From contig NW_024881313.1 in NCBI RefSeq assembly GCF_018691265.1, positions 6,849,501 through 6,913,500 on the forward strand: a stretch of 64,000 bases of DNA, written 5' to 3'. Within the stretch, counting starts at the first letter, position 1; each line of letters begins with the position of its first letter. Below are positions 13,634 through 25,803 of this stretch, in pieces. The DNA comes from Tyto alba (Eukaryota; Chordata; Aves; Strigiformes; Tytonidae). The notes beneath the pieces were generated by a model, which was not told where the DNA came from, did no database searches, and saw nothing but the letters and a program-made list of their open reading frames with translations. The position numbers and the translations under genes were made by a program.

Positions 13634-13822
13634 ATGGCCGTGGGCTCCGTGAAGATGCCGCCGCCGCGTGAGGGCGCGGAGCTGGCCCGCAGCTGGAGCC
13701 CCGGCGGCGGAGCCCATGAGCCGCCACCGCCGGTGCAGCTGCGGCAGAAGCTGCGGGAGCTGCCGGCGCTGCTGCGGAGCGGGCTGACGCTGCGGAGGAA
13801 GAGCGCTGCCGCCGCCGGACGG
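13634..13822 (+). CDS. RAPGEF5: RAPGEF5 exon 1: N-terminal residues 1-63
   Basis: The exon opens with ATG at 13634 in good Kozak context (G at -3, G at +4) and ends at a strong GTGAGT donor at 13823, in phase 0. It encodes MAVGSVKMPPPREG, then a Gly/Pro stretch, then a basic Leu-rich stretch (QLRQKLRELPALLRSG, residues 35-50) and LRRKSAAAAGR at its end. No catalytic motif is present. An in-frame ATG at 13655 (residue 8) could also start translation. An ATG at 13627 in another frame stops at 13671, so it acts only as a short upstream reading frame. The frame stays open upstream to an ATG at 13247, but that stretch has CpG-island composition and is more likely 5' UTR or promoter. The N-terminus is the least certain part of the model because this region diverges fast in the family. 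Confidence 0.78.
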
Positions 13823-13981
13823 GTGAGTGAGACAGCGGGCGGCCCGGGGCAGCGACACCCCCCCTACCCCCCCCCCACCCGCCGGGGCCGCCCCTCGCCC
13901 TCGCCCGGCCGGCGCCGGAGCGGGCGGCGGTGCCCGGGGCAGGCGGGGCGGCGCCCGCAGCCCCCCCGGCCGGGCCGCGGC

Positions 13982-14001
13982 GGGGGGGGGGGGGGGGGGG
14001 G
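13982..14001. repeat. Poly-G run (G20)
   Basis: Twenty consecutive G residues lie 160 bp downstream of the exon 1 donor, in a G-rich neighbourhood. On the transcribed RNA this could form G-quadruplexes. It is also a place where assemblies commonly err. Confidence 0.95.
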
Positions 14002-14099
14002 CGGGCCGCGGGGCTGCCGGGCGCGGGGGGATCGGTCGTCCCCGGGGTGGGGGGTGGAGGGGGTGCCCGCCTCGGCCAGCTCGGGTGGGGGGCGGGGGG

Positions 14100-14131
<32 letters not shown>
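14100..14131. repeat. Poly-A run (A32)
   Basis: Thirty-two consecutive A residues directly follow a G-rich stretch. No retroposon is recognisable upstream whose tail this could be, so it is best treated as a simple homopolymer within the CpG island. Confidence 0.95.
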
Positions 14132-14133
<2 letters not shown>

Positions 14134-15198
14134 CGGTCTGGGTGACCCCGTCCCGATCTCCGGGTTCCTCGTGTAGCAGCACCCTCCTTTTCCCCCTCCG
14201 CGTGGCAGAACTCGTGTGGGCCGATGCGCCTCTCGGGAGGTGCGGCGCAGGTGTGCTCGGACGCTTGTGCAAAACGCGCGTTAAAAGCGGCGAACTCCAA
14301 CGTGCCCCGGAGCTTTTGGGGCTGGAATGGCTTTCTGGGCACGCTCGGCCGCCAGTCCCTTGTGCCTCCGGGAACTGAAGGCTGGCGGGGTCAGGTGGGC
14401 ACCGTGGAAATCCCTAGCCAAATTTCACTCGAGTTCACTCGTTTTTGGAAAGGCTGGTGGCGCAGCTTCACAGGGCAGGCAAGTGCCCCGGTGAAGTACA
14501 GCGTGACGCTGCCGCGGGGATGCGGCCGCTCGCGCCTGTGAAATCTCCCACTGGTGACCGGAGCTGTATCAACAGGGGTGGGATTGCCACCAGGTCACGG
14601 CAAACCTTACTTGCAGGCCAAAACCGGACTGCGACCCGCCGTCTGAGTGGTCGAAATGAAGGGGTTGGGTTTACCCGCGTGGGGTTGGGTTTGTCTACGT
14701 GGGGAATCCAGCGAGCTGCGGTGTGGTTTTGGTGCACTGATAAATGCCCGTGCAGGGAGGTAGTGGGGAGAAGTCAGCATGGTGTGTATTTGTACTCATC
14801 AACTTTGCAGTACTCTACCCGTGTAAATAAATGCTTTATCTGCACGGGGAAGTTGTTGTGAAATATAGTAGGGTGTGAATTTAAAACAAAACTTCCTCTG
14901 TGAATGCTTTGTTCTTAGAAGATACGCATGCAAGAAGGATAAATAGGATTAAGGTAGTATATAAATTGACATCAAAATAGTTAATTCTGAGTAATATTTT
15001 GATTCAGATTCTTGTTCTGGATTAATTTCTTTCCCCGAGTGAGTTTAGCAGACTAGTAAAGACTAGTCTGTATGGAGATGCCTAATGATTTTTATTGTTC
15101 AGGTGAAGCAGTAATCCACTTGACGAGTGTCTGTATGAACACAGAGCTAAGGAGATTCAGTTAATTTTAAATAGCCAAGTCTTGCTCTGCCCTAACAG

Positions 15199-15297
15199 GA
15201 TGTTTACGACAGATATTTTTCTTCCGATGAAGATGAGACCTTTTCTGAATTGAGTTTAATTTGTTCCACTTTTAAAGCATACTACCAGAGAAGTGGC
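15199..15297 (+). CDS. RAPGEF5: RAPGEF5 exon 2: acidic serine segment, residues 64-96
   Basis: The 99-nt exon has a pyrimidine-rich acceptor (ccctaacag) and a consensus GTAAGT donor, and is in phase 0 at both ends. It encodes DVYDRYFSSDEDETFSELS followed by LICSTFKAYYQRSG. The cluster SSDEDE resembles a CK2 acceptor site. The exon joins exon 1 and exon 3 in frame, and because it is phase 0 on both sides it could be skipped without a frameshift. I do not recognise a domain. The evidence is splice-site quality plus frame, without homology, so confidence is lower than for the DEP exons. Confidence 0.74.
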
Positions 15298-16689
15298 GTA
15301 AGTGTCCAGTGGTGCAGAACCGTGGCTGGTAACAGCGTCCGTTTGCAGGCAGGTCCGAAATACTGTTTTAGCACAAGATATTAATGATGCTTCGGGCAGA
15401 CGCCATGCAGAGCAGGCTCAGTTTTATCCTCATGGTTATTCCTCACCGCTGCTGAAAGAATTTAACAAGTGAGTGGTACAACAGTTACTCTGTAAATATT
15501 TGGAGTGGGTGAGTTAACACCCTGGTGAGAAGCTCGAGTAGCTCCTGGGTCGTGCAGCTCCTCAGATGTGCTTGCTGAAGCCTTGGTCCCATCTTGCTTC
15601 GTACAGTCCCAGCTGAGGCTCCGCCTGTCTTTGCCGATGTGCCGCGTTACGGACCAGCAAACACAGCGTGACAGATTTAGTGGTGGTGTCATCCGTGTCC
15701 TCTTCGCCTCCCAGCACCCTGTGGGTCATCTGGCCAAGTTCTTCTTGCGCCGCCTATCCTGGCAGGAAGAAGGCTGAAGGGGAGGATGGTGAGTTTGTCA
15801 GGCAGTCTGGAACCAAGCCAGCAGATCTTGGGTTAGTGGGCGATGCCGCCTGGAGATGCTGTAGGGCTCCAGCAGGATCTTCTGGCTGGTGGCTCGGTCC
15901 TGTGCGGAGCATGGGACTGCTGTGCTCTGCCATCTCTGCGTTTGCAGGGATTCTCCTGCAGCTGGAACTACTCAGCCACGGGAGGTGCCTGGTGGGGTGT
16001 TCCGGGGCACAGGTAGCGCTGGGAGGCCGGTGGTGGTGTTAATGTCACTTTGTTCTCTTTGAAAGCAAAGTGGACGCAGCGGGTGCGGGGAGGGTTTCTC
16101 CCACACGTGCGATTCTCCAGGGAGCAGCATGGCTCTGTTAGTGCCCCTTGTCGATTCCCGTCTGCTCTGTGCATGTGCCTTCCCCCTCCAGAAGTGGGAT
16201 TTTAGGGGCATGATACTTTTCACATATTTCTATTTAATGTGGAGAATGACTTCAACTCTGAAAATGACAGTATTTGGGAGAAGGAAGGGATATGTTAGAA
16301 TAATACAATGCATCATTTTTTAATACTTTTAAACGTGACTCTTAAATTTAAAAAGTCTTAAAGTTGGAGAAAGGTTGAGTAACACAAATATGAAACAGAG
16401 ATTCCTTTTTTTCTCCTCAACGAAATATTGCAAGTTAATCCAAAGTTAATTTTTGAAGGGTTTTGTTTGCTTAGGGAATCTCCATTCCCTCTATCCTTTT
16501 GGAAAAAAAAAAAAAAAATTAACCCGATCTTCCTCTCCAGTGACATTTTCCTTGTGCTTTTTTGTTTGTTCAAACACCAAGTTGAGAGTCTTATTTGTCC
16601 AGCTGGTTTCATCGGGAATGTTGCTCACTTAGGTGAGCTGTTTTCAAGTAAATGCTGACCAGCTGAAATTCTGGCTTGTTTAATTTCCT

Positions 16690-16870
16690 AGAAAAACATT
16701 ATGACCCCTGAGCAGGGGGTCTGCCTCTGATTCTGATTTGCTGAGGGACCGCCTGCAGTGCAGTTTGCTTCCTCATCAATAAAGCAGGGATAATCTGCAT
16801 GTGTGCATGCTTGGGGACTATGGATTATAAAATATAATGGAAATGTTATGGGTGCTATAATTGTTTTAAG
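16690..16870 (-). repeat. MIR-like ancient SINE remnant
   Basis: The segment GCTTCCTCATCAATAAAGCA, followed by GGGATAATCTGCATG, matches the antisense MIR core (TTTCCTCATCTGTAAAATGGGGATAAT). A degraded CTCTGATTCTGAT precedes it where MIR has its CTCTGAG segment. The copy is old; ends are approximate. The match is from memory of the consensus. Confidence 0.5.
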
Positions 16871-19039
16871 GATCTACTTCACTGCATGCTGTTCAAATAC
16901 TTCTTGTGGTGTGTGTGTGGGGGGAAGAAAGTGTTGTGTAGTGGAGGGTAGTACACAGAAAAAAAAAAATAATACAATTTTGGTATGGAGTGGAATAATT
17001 TTTTTTTTTTTAACCTGTTTGGGCCTCTCAGTCCTTGGCACTAAGCTATACGAAAATTGTGACCAGAGATGGGAATATTTGAAAATGTAGTGCAACAAAA
17101 TAAGTGTTTCCCTCTCAGTTCAGTGAACTAAAAAACTGGAGTATGAGTGAGTATTTTTGGCTTTCTGTGTTAGGATGTGCTGAATTTTAATATATGTGAA
17201 GAACTTGGAGGTGGAAAAACGCCTTGCAGAAAAGCTGCAGTAACTGTCCTGCTTACATGTTTGTGTGCTGTGGAGCCAGGTAAACACCAATACACCCCAC
17301 TGCTTCAGTCATTTAGATAAAACTAACCTCCAGTTCCTTGGCTATGGAACCCCAATGCTTGTCTCTGATGGTGATTTTTCTTCAATTCAGTCTTAGTGCA
17401 GGTGCAGCACAGATGTCTGAGACGGCACTGGGGGTTAGGCTGCAGTTGCACAGTGAGCTGCAGGGTGTGGGGTTTACTCCTCATCCTCTCCTTGGTGCTT
17501 CTTTCATTCTGCTGGATAAAACAGGAGAAAATGATCCAGCCTTTTCCTGTGGTAGTTTGTTTGTGTGTGTGTGTGTGTCAGAGCTTGTGCAGAGGTAGAG
17601 TAGGGATCTGTTGCAGTGGGTTGCTGTGCCCTGTGGAACCATTCCTCTCTGCCATGTGCTTTCGCAAAATCTTTGGACAGTGGTACCCTTCTGTTCCCCA
17701 GTTTGCCTCCTTGAGGCATGTGTTAAGTGTACATGTAGTAAGCGTGAGTATTTTGGTTATGAACTGTCTTTGCTGTTCTTCCTGGTCCTTGCCAAAGGTG
17801 TCTTCCTCTCTTCTGCTTTTTCTTGTTATTAGTGATGAAATATGGGTCGCTGCCCCGTGGAAGCACCAGGAATGCCAGTGGCAAGGTCCTGCAGGAGCAT
17901 CAGTGTAGCAGTCACTCCATCATGCCAAAAATCCTTTTCACCACACTCTGTTGGACTCTTAGGGAGCTAATGCCACTCCTGAATGCCTCCTGAGGGAGCA
18001 GGGAAGTGCTCAGAAGTCAGAGGAGGAATTACCGCACACACAGACACACGTGCGTTTTTAATGACCTCTTCTGCTTTCTAGGTTTGCGTTCATACACAAG
18101 TGAAATACTGTTGTTATACATGAGCCTGGATGTTGCTCTTTGTCACGGCAGTGGAGCTGGAAAACCTTTTGAATGTCAATGGTGTCAAACCCCATTAGTC
18201 TGATATTGTGAAAGATCTTGCTGGCCTGTACAAACCATGGGACATGCCTTTTGGCTTGCTGGAAGTTGAAGGGATACCACGGATATTTTCTCTTCTGAGA
18301 TCCTGTAATGACTTTTGTGAGTTTCCTAGAGGTCTTTGGCCAGACAAATGTTCTCAGACTGTCTTCACCTTAGCTCTGTTCTGAGTGACAACTTTGCTGT
18401 ATGTGTATGTCAGGATGTAAACTGGCTCTAGGGTTACAGGTTGAAAATAAATCACAGGAGTTAGGGTACGGATGCTAAAAGTTTACATGAGTTCAGCAGG
18501 AGACTGGAGAAGTTCAAGTAAGAGAAGTGTATTGAACATACATAATCCCCATCAGGCACAGAAGGTTCCTGAGCTGAAAATAGCTGGAAGGTTGGAGCGT
18601 ATTAGAGATATCTATCATATTTTCTGGCACTGGAAGTTGTCATGCTGTCGGAGACAACTCTTCTTTGGCGGGGAAAAAAATCAAATTATATTCAATCTAT
18701 TTTAATTAAATGAAATATCCGAACCTCTCAACCTACATTTTGCTAAACTTTTATTCATCCTTTGTAAGAAGCTTTCAGTTGTTTATGTCATTACTTTCCT
18801 CTAATCAATTCATCCTGTGATTGGGAAAGCCATAGTGTTGTAGATGAGGTTTTGACAGGACATTAGAAATTCCCTGCTGGAAGTTCTCAGAATTTCCAGT
18901 CCTTCTTTCCATAACATGGCTACGTTATGGTGGTGGTTGATAGTTAAGCTTTCGTATCTGCCTTGTACTCGGGTAATCTTCCCACCAGTGCCTGACATTT
19001 ATAGCAGCCCATATCATTGTTGGCAGCTCCTCATCTTAG

Positions 19040-19260
19040 TAGTGCCTGAGTGACCTTGTCTTTTGTGCTGCTGAATTACACTCTTTTCCTAATATTCCAG
19101 TTCTTGAAGTCACCTAATCTTCCTGTACGCCATTCTGTTTACATTTGTTTTGGCAATGCCTCCAATTTTGTGCCATCAGCACCTTTATGCTCGTTTGACC
19201 ACTGTTGTTAATGAGGAGTAAAAATCAGGAGAAGAATTGCTCTGTTACCTATGTTGATAT
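19040..19260 (-). repeat. Possible ancient CR1/L3-type LINE fragment
   Basis: The + strand phrase CCTCCAATTTTGTGCCATCA followed by GCACCTTTATG resembles the antisense of the CR1 reverse transcriptase region, which in amniote copies reads CCCAATTTTGTGTCATCTGCAAAC. Flanking sequence is too decayed to set borders. Confidence 0.4.
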
Positions 19261-21155
19261 ATACTATAGAATCTTTAGTTTTGGAGTCTCTCTTGCATTA
19301 AAAAGATGAGATGTTGTGGTGTGTAGATGCTGTACTGGCTGAAATCAGTGCACCAAAATACTAGATTGTCTCAGTGAATCCAAAGTTCTGCTGTCAGAAG
19401 TATTATCAAAGTAGGCTGATTGATATTTGTGACATTTTGCTTTAAAGCCTGCCATAGAGGTTCTGCTCAGTAACTTAACACCCCCATTACTTTGGCAGTT
19501 ATTATGTGACTAAAAATAGTTGTGGTAAGTAGTCTTGAATTTTTCCTATTGTAATCAAGCTTATTATGTATTCTTGCTAAACGTATTTGATTAAGATAAT
19601 TGCCTTTCACAGTATCCTTTAACTTGTCAGGTCTGTGACTGGTGACACATGAAATGTTGAGTAATGAGAAAAATAGCTTAGAGTCACTGACCACGGTAGC
19701 TGATGGAGAATTTCAGTCTCTCTTGTGTTTATTTGCATAATAATTTGTTTCATACCCAATGTTCAGTGAATTACTAAATTGAGAATACTTCTTAATTAGC
19801 CCATGTGTTATGACATCTGAGAAATTATGCCTGGGTTTGATTAACTACTGTTGAACGAAATGGAAGGCAAACCCATTCGTCTGCCCTAGGAAGTAACCTA
19901 ATAAGTTTTGAAGGGTGCAAAGTTATTTTTCTCCCTGAGGCTGGGGATTAGTCTGGCTGCCAGGATGATGCCCACCGCCTGTGGTCTTACACTGGCACTG
20001 GGTGTGAGGCTGGCAGTGCCTGGACTGACATCTCGGCGGGTTTCTAGCATCCCTGGGAAGGTGCAGGGGCAGCTGCTGCCAACGCATGCAGAAGAGGTGC
20101 CATCATGTGGCTCATGCTCGTGGAAGGTGCATAAAATTGACATTGACCCCTTGACACAGACAAAATGCAGCAGCTTGCTCTAAGCTATGGGACAGATTCT
20201 GTCTCCTTTCTCTGTTTTGGCCAGAACATATCCTGGTAAATCCCACTCCGATCCACAGTCAGCTGCTATAAAACATGGTCTTGCCTTTAAATCCTTGCCC
20301 ACACTGCAAATCAAGCTCATGCTGAAAACACCTTGAGTAAATTTTGCCTCTGCTCAGTCTTTAAGTGCTGCTTTTCTTCTGTTCATAATAACACCTTCAG
20401 TTAGGGGCTCCGAGGAGAATATTGATCAGCTTCGTATGTTTTTGTAATTCTGCTTGAACGAGGATCTTGCTACTTTCACTTTTGGTTTTGCTCCTGTTTC
20501 TAAGGGGCATAGCCTGCAGATCCTCAGATGTGGTGCTGCCCTGTGTGGCTTGCAAGCCTGTCAAGGAAATCTGTGCAGCAAATACGATCAACTCCATTGG
20601 AATTAAAAGGAATGTATTTGAATATTTGCAAAATCTCTGCTAGTGTTGCATCTTGACGAAAAGCTCAATTTAAATGTGAGCTAATCATGCCTTTAGTTGT
20701 GTATTTAAAGGGGAATAAACAGAATTGGCTTTGTGGAATTGTATACTTTAATTTCCTTGGTTGCAAACCTGCATTACTGGTTAATTCATGTTAGACTTCC
20801 CAGCCACCAGGATGAATGAATAACGCCGCACTGTACAATTATGACAAACTCCATTAAGGTTTGTATTCAGTTGTTGTTACTCATATGGCCCCAGTGGTTT
20901 GAATTCCATTTGCACCGTGAGGAAATTGCAAAACAAGCTGTGCATTTTTATGCTGATGAAAATGCTGAAAATAGACGGCGACAGCATTTTAGAAGGGGAA
21001 AAGATAAAAAAAAAAAAAACAAAACCAGCAGCAGAATATGCTGTCTTTTCAACCCAACTCACAGAAAGCCATTGTAATAAAACAGTTTTATCCTTAATAT
21101 ATGAAAATTAAAGTAATACTTAGTAATACTTAGTGGGAAAAGAAGGTGCTTGTTC

Positions 21156-21233
21156 TTTCTACTTATACTACGTAGCTTTCTATTTATACTATGTAACTTT
21201 ATGCTTATACTGTGTAACTTTATACTATATAAC
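21156..21233. repeat. Minisatellite, 21-bp unit, about 3.7 copies
   Basis: Three 21-bp units at 21156-21176, 21177-21197 and 21198-21218 share the pattern TTTnTnnTTATACTnnGTAnC, and a partial fourth ends at 21233. A separate 10-bp duplication (AGTAATACTT) lies just upstream at 21113-21133. Confidence 0.85.
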
Positions 21234-21254
21234 TTGCTTATTCAGTTACAGCTG

Positions 21255-21490
21255 AAGTGTTCCTGTCCCACCCATGGTTTCTGACCCAGATGGGTGCTGG
21301 TGTAACAGCCAGCCCGCGGGGCGATGGGGCTCAGTGCACGGACTTTTGGTCTGGCTCCGCGGAACATCTCGAGACCCTGGATGGGTCTCGCCGCGTTTCT
21401 GTGCCTGATCACTGGGCACCCCGAGGCCGTAGGTCCAGCCACACGGCCATCTCCTTGGGATGTGAGCCGTCTTCTGCCAGGGGTTCATAT
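21255..21490. other. Isolated CpG-rich patch in intron 2
   Basis: About 235 bp with many CpG dinucleotides (for example ccgcggaac, tctcgccgcg, ccgaggccg) stands out from AT-rich surroundings immediately after the 21-bp minisatellite. Reading frames exist on both strands, but none resembles a known protein or has splice borders. It may be an intronic CpG island (enhancer or alternative promoter) or a fragment of a GC-rich mobile element. Confidence 0.5.
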
Positions 21491-22886
21491 TAATGCTTAG
21501 AAAGGGAGCCTTAGTGTGCTTTGGGGCTCAGCATGGTGCTGTAGGACTGAAAATGAAATGGGGCAACTGAGAGCACCCTGACCTTCTCTAGTCCCTCAGG
21601 GCTGGCTTAGCTGGGCCATCCATCCATTGCTTTGCTCTTTGTGCACACTCTTAAACCTTTTTTTCCCCAAATCAGGCTGCCTTGCAGATCCCATAGGGTT
21701 CATACACATGGATCCATTTCAGTGGAATATTGTAGGTTGCTTTTTAGTATCTGCTGTATAAACTTTTGTCCGTGACACCTTTTTATTTAAGCGTTTTTCA
21801 TTGTATCTGTGCTTTTGGCAAAAGTTTAAGGATAAAAATGAGGTCATAGGGGCTCTAAAGTTAAAAGCCATGGAAGCAGGATATGAATATTATCAAGTTC
21901 CAGGTGTGAAAGGCAGCAACTATTCATAATTGTCACTATGTCTTTTATCTCGGTTAACTTATGGTTTGGCTTGGGTTAGTCCGACCTTGCAAAATGATCT
22001 ACTTATGGTTGTTGTATTATGCTAGGGTCAATTACTAATATTTAAATCCTACAGTATACAGTGTTCTTTGATGAATTCTCTTTTTGCAAGATATTTTTCT
22101 GGAGAGGACACAGCAGGCTAACTGATTAAATGTCGATATACTTTTTATAGTGCAAAAAGAAAATATTCTGCTGATTGAGGGAGAAAAAACACTTCAGTCT
22201 GTATAAATACCAACAGAGCTGTATTCATAGCATCAGTAAGGGTTTTTTGCCTTCAGTTTTAGAATGGAATTAACCCATTAAAGCTTAAAATGATGAACAA
22301 TTTCTACTTTGCCTTTTTTTAAAAGAGAGTGAGGAATGCAACTTTCTTTTTTTATCCTTGATTTAGGGGGGTTACCTTTCTTTCCTTGCTTCCTGAACCT
22401 CATACCTAAGTCTTTATATGACTGAGACACACATGGGCTACATGAGTTAGAGCAGTAAGGAAAGAAATAGTTCAGAGCCTCTCCAGCAGTTTTGTTGTTT
22501 AATTATGGAGTTGATTTTATATGTGTGTGCTTTGTGATCTGCTGGTACCATCTGTAGCTGCCCCTTCTGAGCATCTCTGCAGGTCGTGTGTCAGCATCAT
22601 CACTGGGACTGTGGAACAAGTAGCACCAAGCAAGGGGCAGTAGCTGCTTGCAATGATACCACTGGTAAAAGAAATGTATGTCAAATCATGCCCTTTGTGA
22701 TGCAGTAGGCAGTGTGCAGGTCAGTACTGAGGAGCAGTGAGCCAGAGGAAGTACTGCGTTTTGGATTTAAAAAATGACTAAAAAACCCCAGCAGAAAATT
22801 GAGGTCCAGACACTCATGAGCATCAAGAATTTATGATGCAGATTGGGAGAGAACAGGTGTTTGGTTTGGTGTGGTTTTTTTTGGTC

Positions 22887-22889
<3 letters not shown>

Positions 22890-22920
<31 letters not shown>
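22890..22920. repeat. Poly-T run (T31)
   Basis: Thirty-one consecutive T after a TTTGG-rich stretch. It is a simple repeat or antisense A-tail; no element body was recognised. Confidence 0.9.
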
Positions 22921-22925
<5 letters not shown>

Positions 22926-24242
22926 GATAAGCATTTAATTGTGGTTTTACGGCCAGGTTCTGGCCGAGAGAATTGGGCCCAGTGATCCTAAAGCACTCTG
23001 TAATTTCAGATGGAAGTGGTAATCATGTCATAGACTGCTACTGCACACTGTTAAGCAGATGCTCCATGTCATCCCATAGGTGAATGCACTTCAGTGATGC
23101 ATAAATTGATTTTTAAAATATGGCGAGAAGGGGAGAAAAACAATGCGCATGCATGGTTAGCTCTGAAATTTGCAAAGCTATTGTTTACTGGGTGGCTGAA
23201 GGAATGATCTAAAAGAATCCCATAGATATGGTCTGGGTCCCAGCTTGTGTACAGTCCAGTGCTTTGTTGCAGTTTGTCATTTTTGCAGTGCCTGAAGCCT
23301 CTTGGCAGTGAAAGCAAAGATGGGGGTGTGGGCTGCAAGTCTGCTGCTGAATCTGTGCTGCAGGACGAACCAAGATTTGTGGTGCTTGTTAAGGAAGGCC
23401 AAACTCATGGGAGATACAGGTCCTAAAGGAAAAAAAGCAGAATCTAGTACTAGCTTCCAAAGAAAAAAGGTGAGGATGCAGCATATCCCAAACTTAAGTG
23501 TGTTTTGGCTTAAGAAGGGTAAACTGTAATATCTGTCCATGCTAGCACTGATTTGTGCACAGGAATTCTTTAAAGTAGTCTTCCTTAGCATTTTGTTGGA
23601 AAAAACTACTTAAGAAACAAAATACAATAATCCCACTAGATGTAATTGTTATAAACATTTTTGAAAACTTAACCAGAATTTAACGTTCACAAAGAATGGC
23701 ATAATCATGTCCAAAAATGGAACTTTGATACTTCAAACTTATACCATACATACCATCTTAAAGATACACTTTGTCAGCTTGAATTTACAAATTATTAAAA
23801 GACCTGTTCTTTTTATTCCTCAGTATTCACATGTATGAAAGAGATTGATAAAACTGGTCAGCCTGTTTAAAGCATAGTCATTCATAAATAGTGTCTTTGT
23901 AATTGACTTTGACATCAATTGCTGAAACAAAATACATAAAATGCAAAAAATAATAATGCTGATTGAATGAATACCTCTTTATTTATATTTTTATTATTGT
24001 GTTGAAGGATACAAAGAGGAACATTCAGCAGATATTTAATTTCTTGTTTTATCTCATTAAACAGACAGTCCCAAACCAAATGAGTTTCAGATTAGTTTTA
24101 CCAAAGCTATTTATCTAATTATGTCTCTCACTGCACTTGAATGAATGGCTGCAAATCAATAGGTCACTTAGGTTGCCAGGACATGTATTAAAACTGGTGA
24201 GTCTCCAAGCTGAAAAGCAAGAGTGATGTCTCTTGTTTTTTC

Positions 24243-24263
24243 TTTTTTTTTTTTTTTTTTTTT
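24243..24263. repeat. Poly-T run (T21)
   Basis: Twenty-one consecutive T, preceded by TTTTTTC. Simple repeat. Confidence 0.85.
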
Positions 24264-24929
24264 CCATTGAGATGTCTGTCCTCAGTTCATACAGTGTATG
24301 CATAAACTGAGAATTTATCTGAAGCCCTGCCTAAGAAGTCCCATTTTTGAGTTGATCATTTGCAATTCAATGTGGCAATAAATATTTACATTATGCAGAT
24401 AGAGGTTTTGCTAAAAATAATTAAAAAAAAGGACAAAACAGAAAACCGAAAAACAAATCATGCATTTCAGAGCAAGCTAGTGTAGATAAAAAAAAAGTTG
24501 TGGGCTAAGATGATGGTTCATTTATTCCTCTTTCCATAAGTTTTAAGATTAATCTAACAGGTAACAATTTTAGCCACCAAGTTTCTTGTGCTTTCAAGAG
24601 AACGTGTGGGCAAATGTTGTATAGTCTGCCTTCCACTTTGTTTTTTTTTTTCTGGCTTCAGATAGCCAGAGATACCTTATACTCTGATGCTCAGGAACTG
24701 CTGTGTCTAATCATTATAGTTACAGCTTTTCATGTTATGCATATACAAATGCAGCCTTTTAATGATTCTGGCTAGTATTTTGGCTTCAGACTCATCTTGG
24801 AACTCACATTTACAAAGCTTGTGTGTGGGATTTGATGATAATGACTTTACAGGGAAAAGTACATTTTGTTTTACTCTGTTGTTAATTAAAGCATTTGGTT
24901 TTGATCAGTTTTGAATATCCTGCTTTTAA

Positions 24930-25758
24930 TTTCAGTGACCCATCTGTTGTCCCTATGAGGCAGGGAACTTCCAACTTCTGTACAGTTAGTTTTTATATAT
25001 TCTTTTTTTATAGCTGTTTTTTAAAGCAAGCAATCCCAGTGTCTCTAGATGACACTTTCCATGCTGTAATAATTTTTGTTACCTTGTTTTGAACTCTATC
25101 TGGTTCTGCAATGTCCCTTTGAACTTGTGACGCCTTGTGCTGAATGTAATATTCTAGATGAGACTGTATCGCTGATTTATATAAATCATGCAATTTCCTC
25201 TCTTTCTCCATCATGTAGGCTTTTCATCCTAACAATTTGCTATCTTCTTAGAGTTCCTTGTGGCACAGATTAGTTCTTCACTGAAATGTCTTCACAGCCA
25301 TTCAGGTTGCTTTCTTTAAGTTGATATAGTTAATTTTAAACTATATAAATTGTCAGCATTTTTTTTCCTTCCCTGGGTGTTACTTTGCATTTAATGTGGA
25401 TTAATATAATTTAACATGGAGTTGTCCACTCTCCTACCTTGACTAGGTCCATCTGAAGTTGTTTATAGACTTCTGATTGTGATGAACCAAAATCGTATAA
25501 GCAACATTTGCTTATCTTGATGCTGACATCACAAGTATGTTTTATTAAACAGCATTCAGCCTAGGATGTCACATTGGGACATCTTTGTATTTTTCTTTTC
25601 TTAATGAAAACAGCCTGTTTAATCCTGTTCTTGTCCTTCACTACTTTGCAATTACTTAACAAACTATAATATTTTGTCTTTCCAGGAAAGATTGCTTTAG
25701 CTTATTTTGGGGAGTTTTTTTGTTGGGGCATATATATGTGTATATATATATATACACA

Positions 25759-25803
<45 letters not shown>

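Larger units (their letters stand above)
13080..14560. promoter_or_regulatory. CpG island promoter region of RAPGEF5
   Basis: GC content and CpG density rise sharply from about 13080 and fall again after about 14560, unlike the AT-rich sequence on both sides. The block contains a GC box (GGGGCGGG, 13458-13465), a run of CCCG repeats (13533-13552) and the first coding exon. There is no convincing TATA box; CTAAATAA near 13065 is at best a weak match. This is the usual layout of a TATA-less vertebrate promoter. The transcription start probably lies between about 13370 and 13620, but the sequence alone does not fix it. Confidence 0.8.
13823..15198 (+). other. RAPGEF5 intron 1
   Basis: The intron is GT-AG (GTGAGT donor; acceptor ending ccctaacag) and 1376 bp long. 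Its first 740 bp continue the CpG island and include the G20 and A32 runs. The rest is ordinary AT-rich intron sequence with no repeat I recognise. Confidence 0.75.

Noticed and set aside
13247..14176. 309-codon + strand frame and 295-301-codon minus-strand frames over the CpG island
   Set aside because: Long frames on both strands pass through the G20 and A32 homopolymers as poly-Gly/Lys or poly-Phe; this is GC composition. Only 13634-13822 is kept, for its start context, donor and continuation into later exons.
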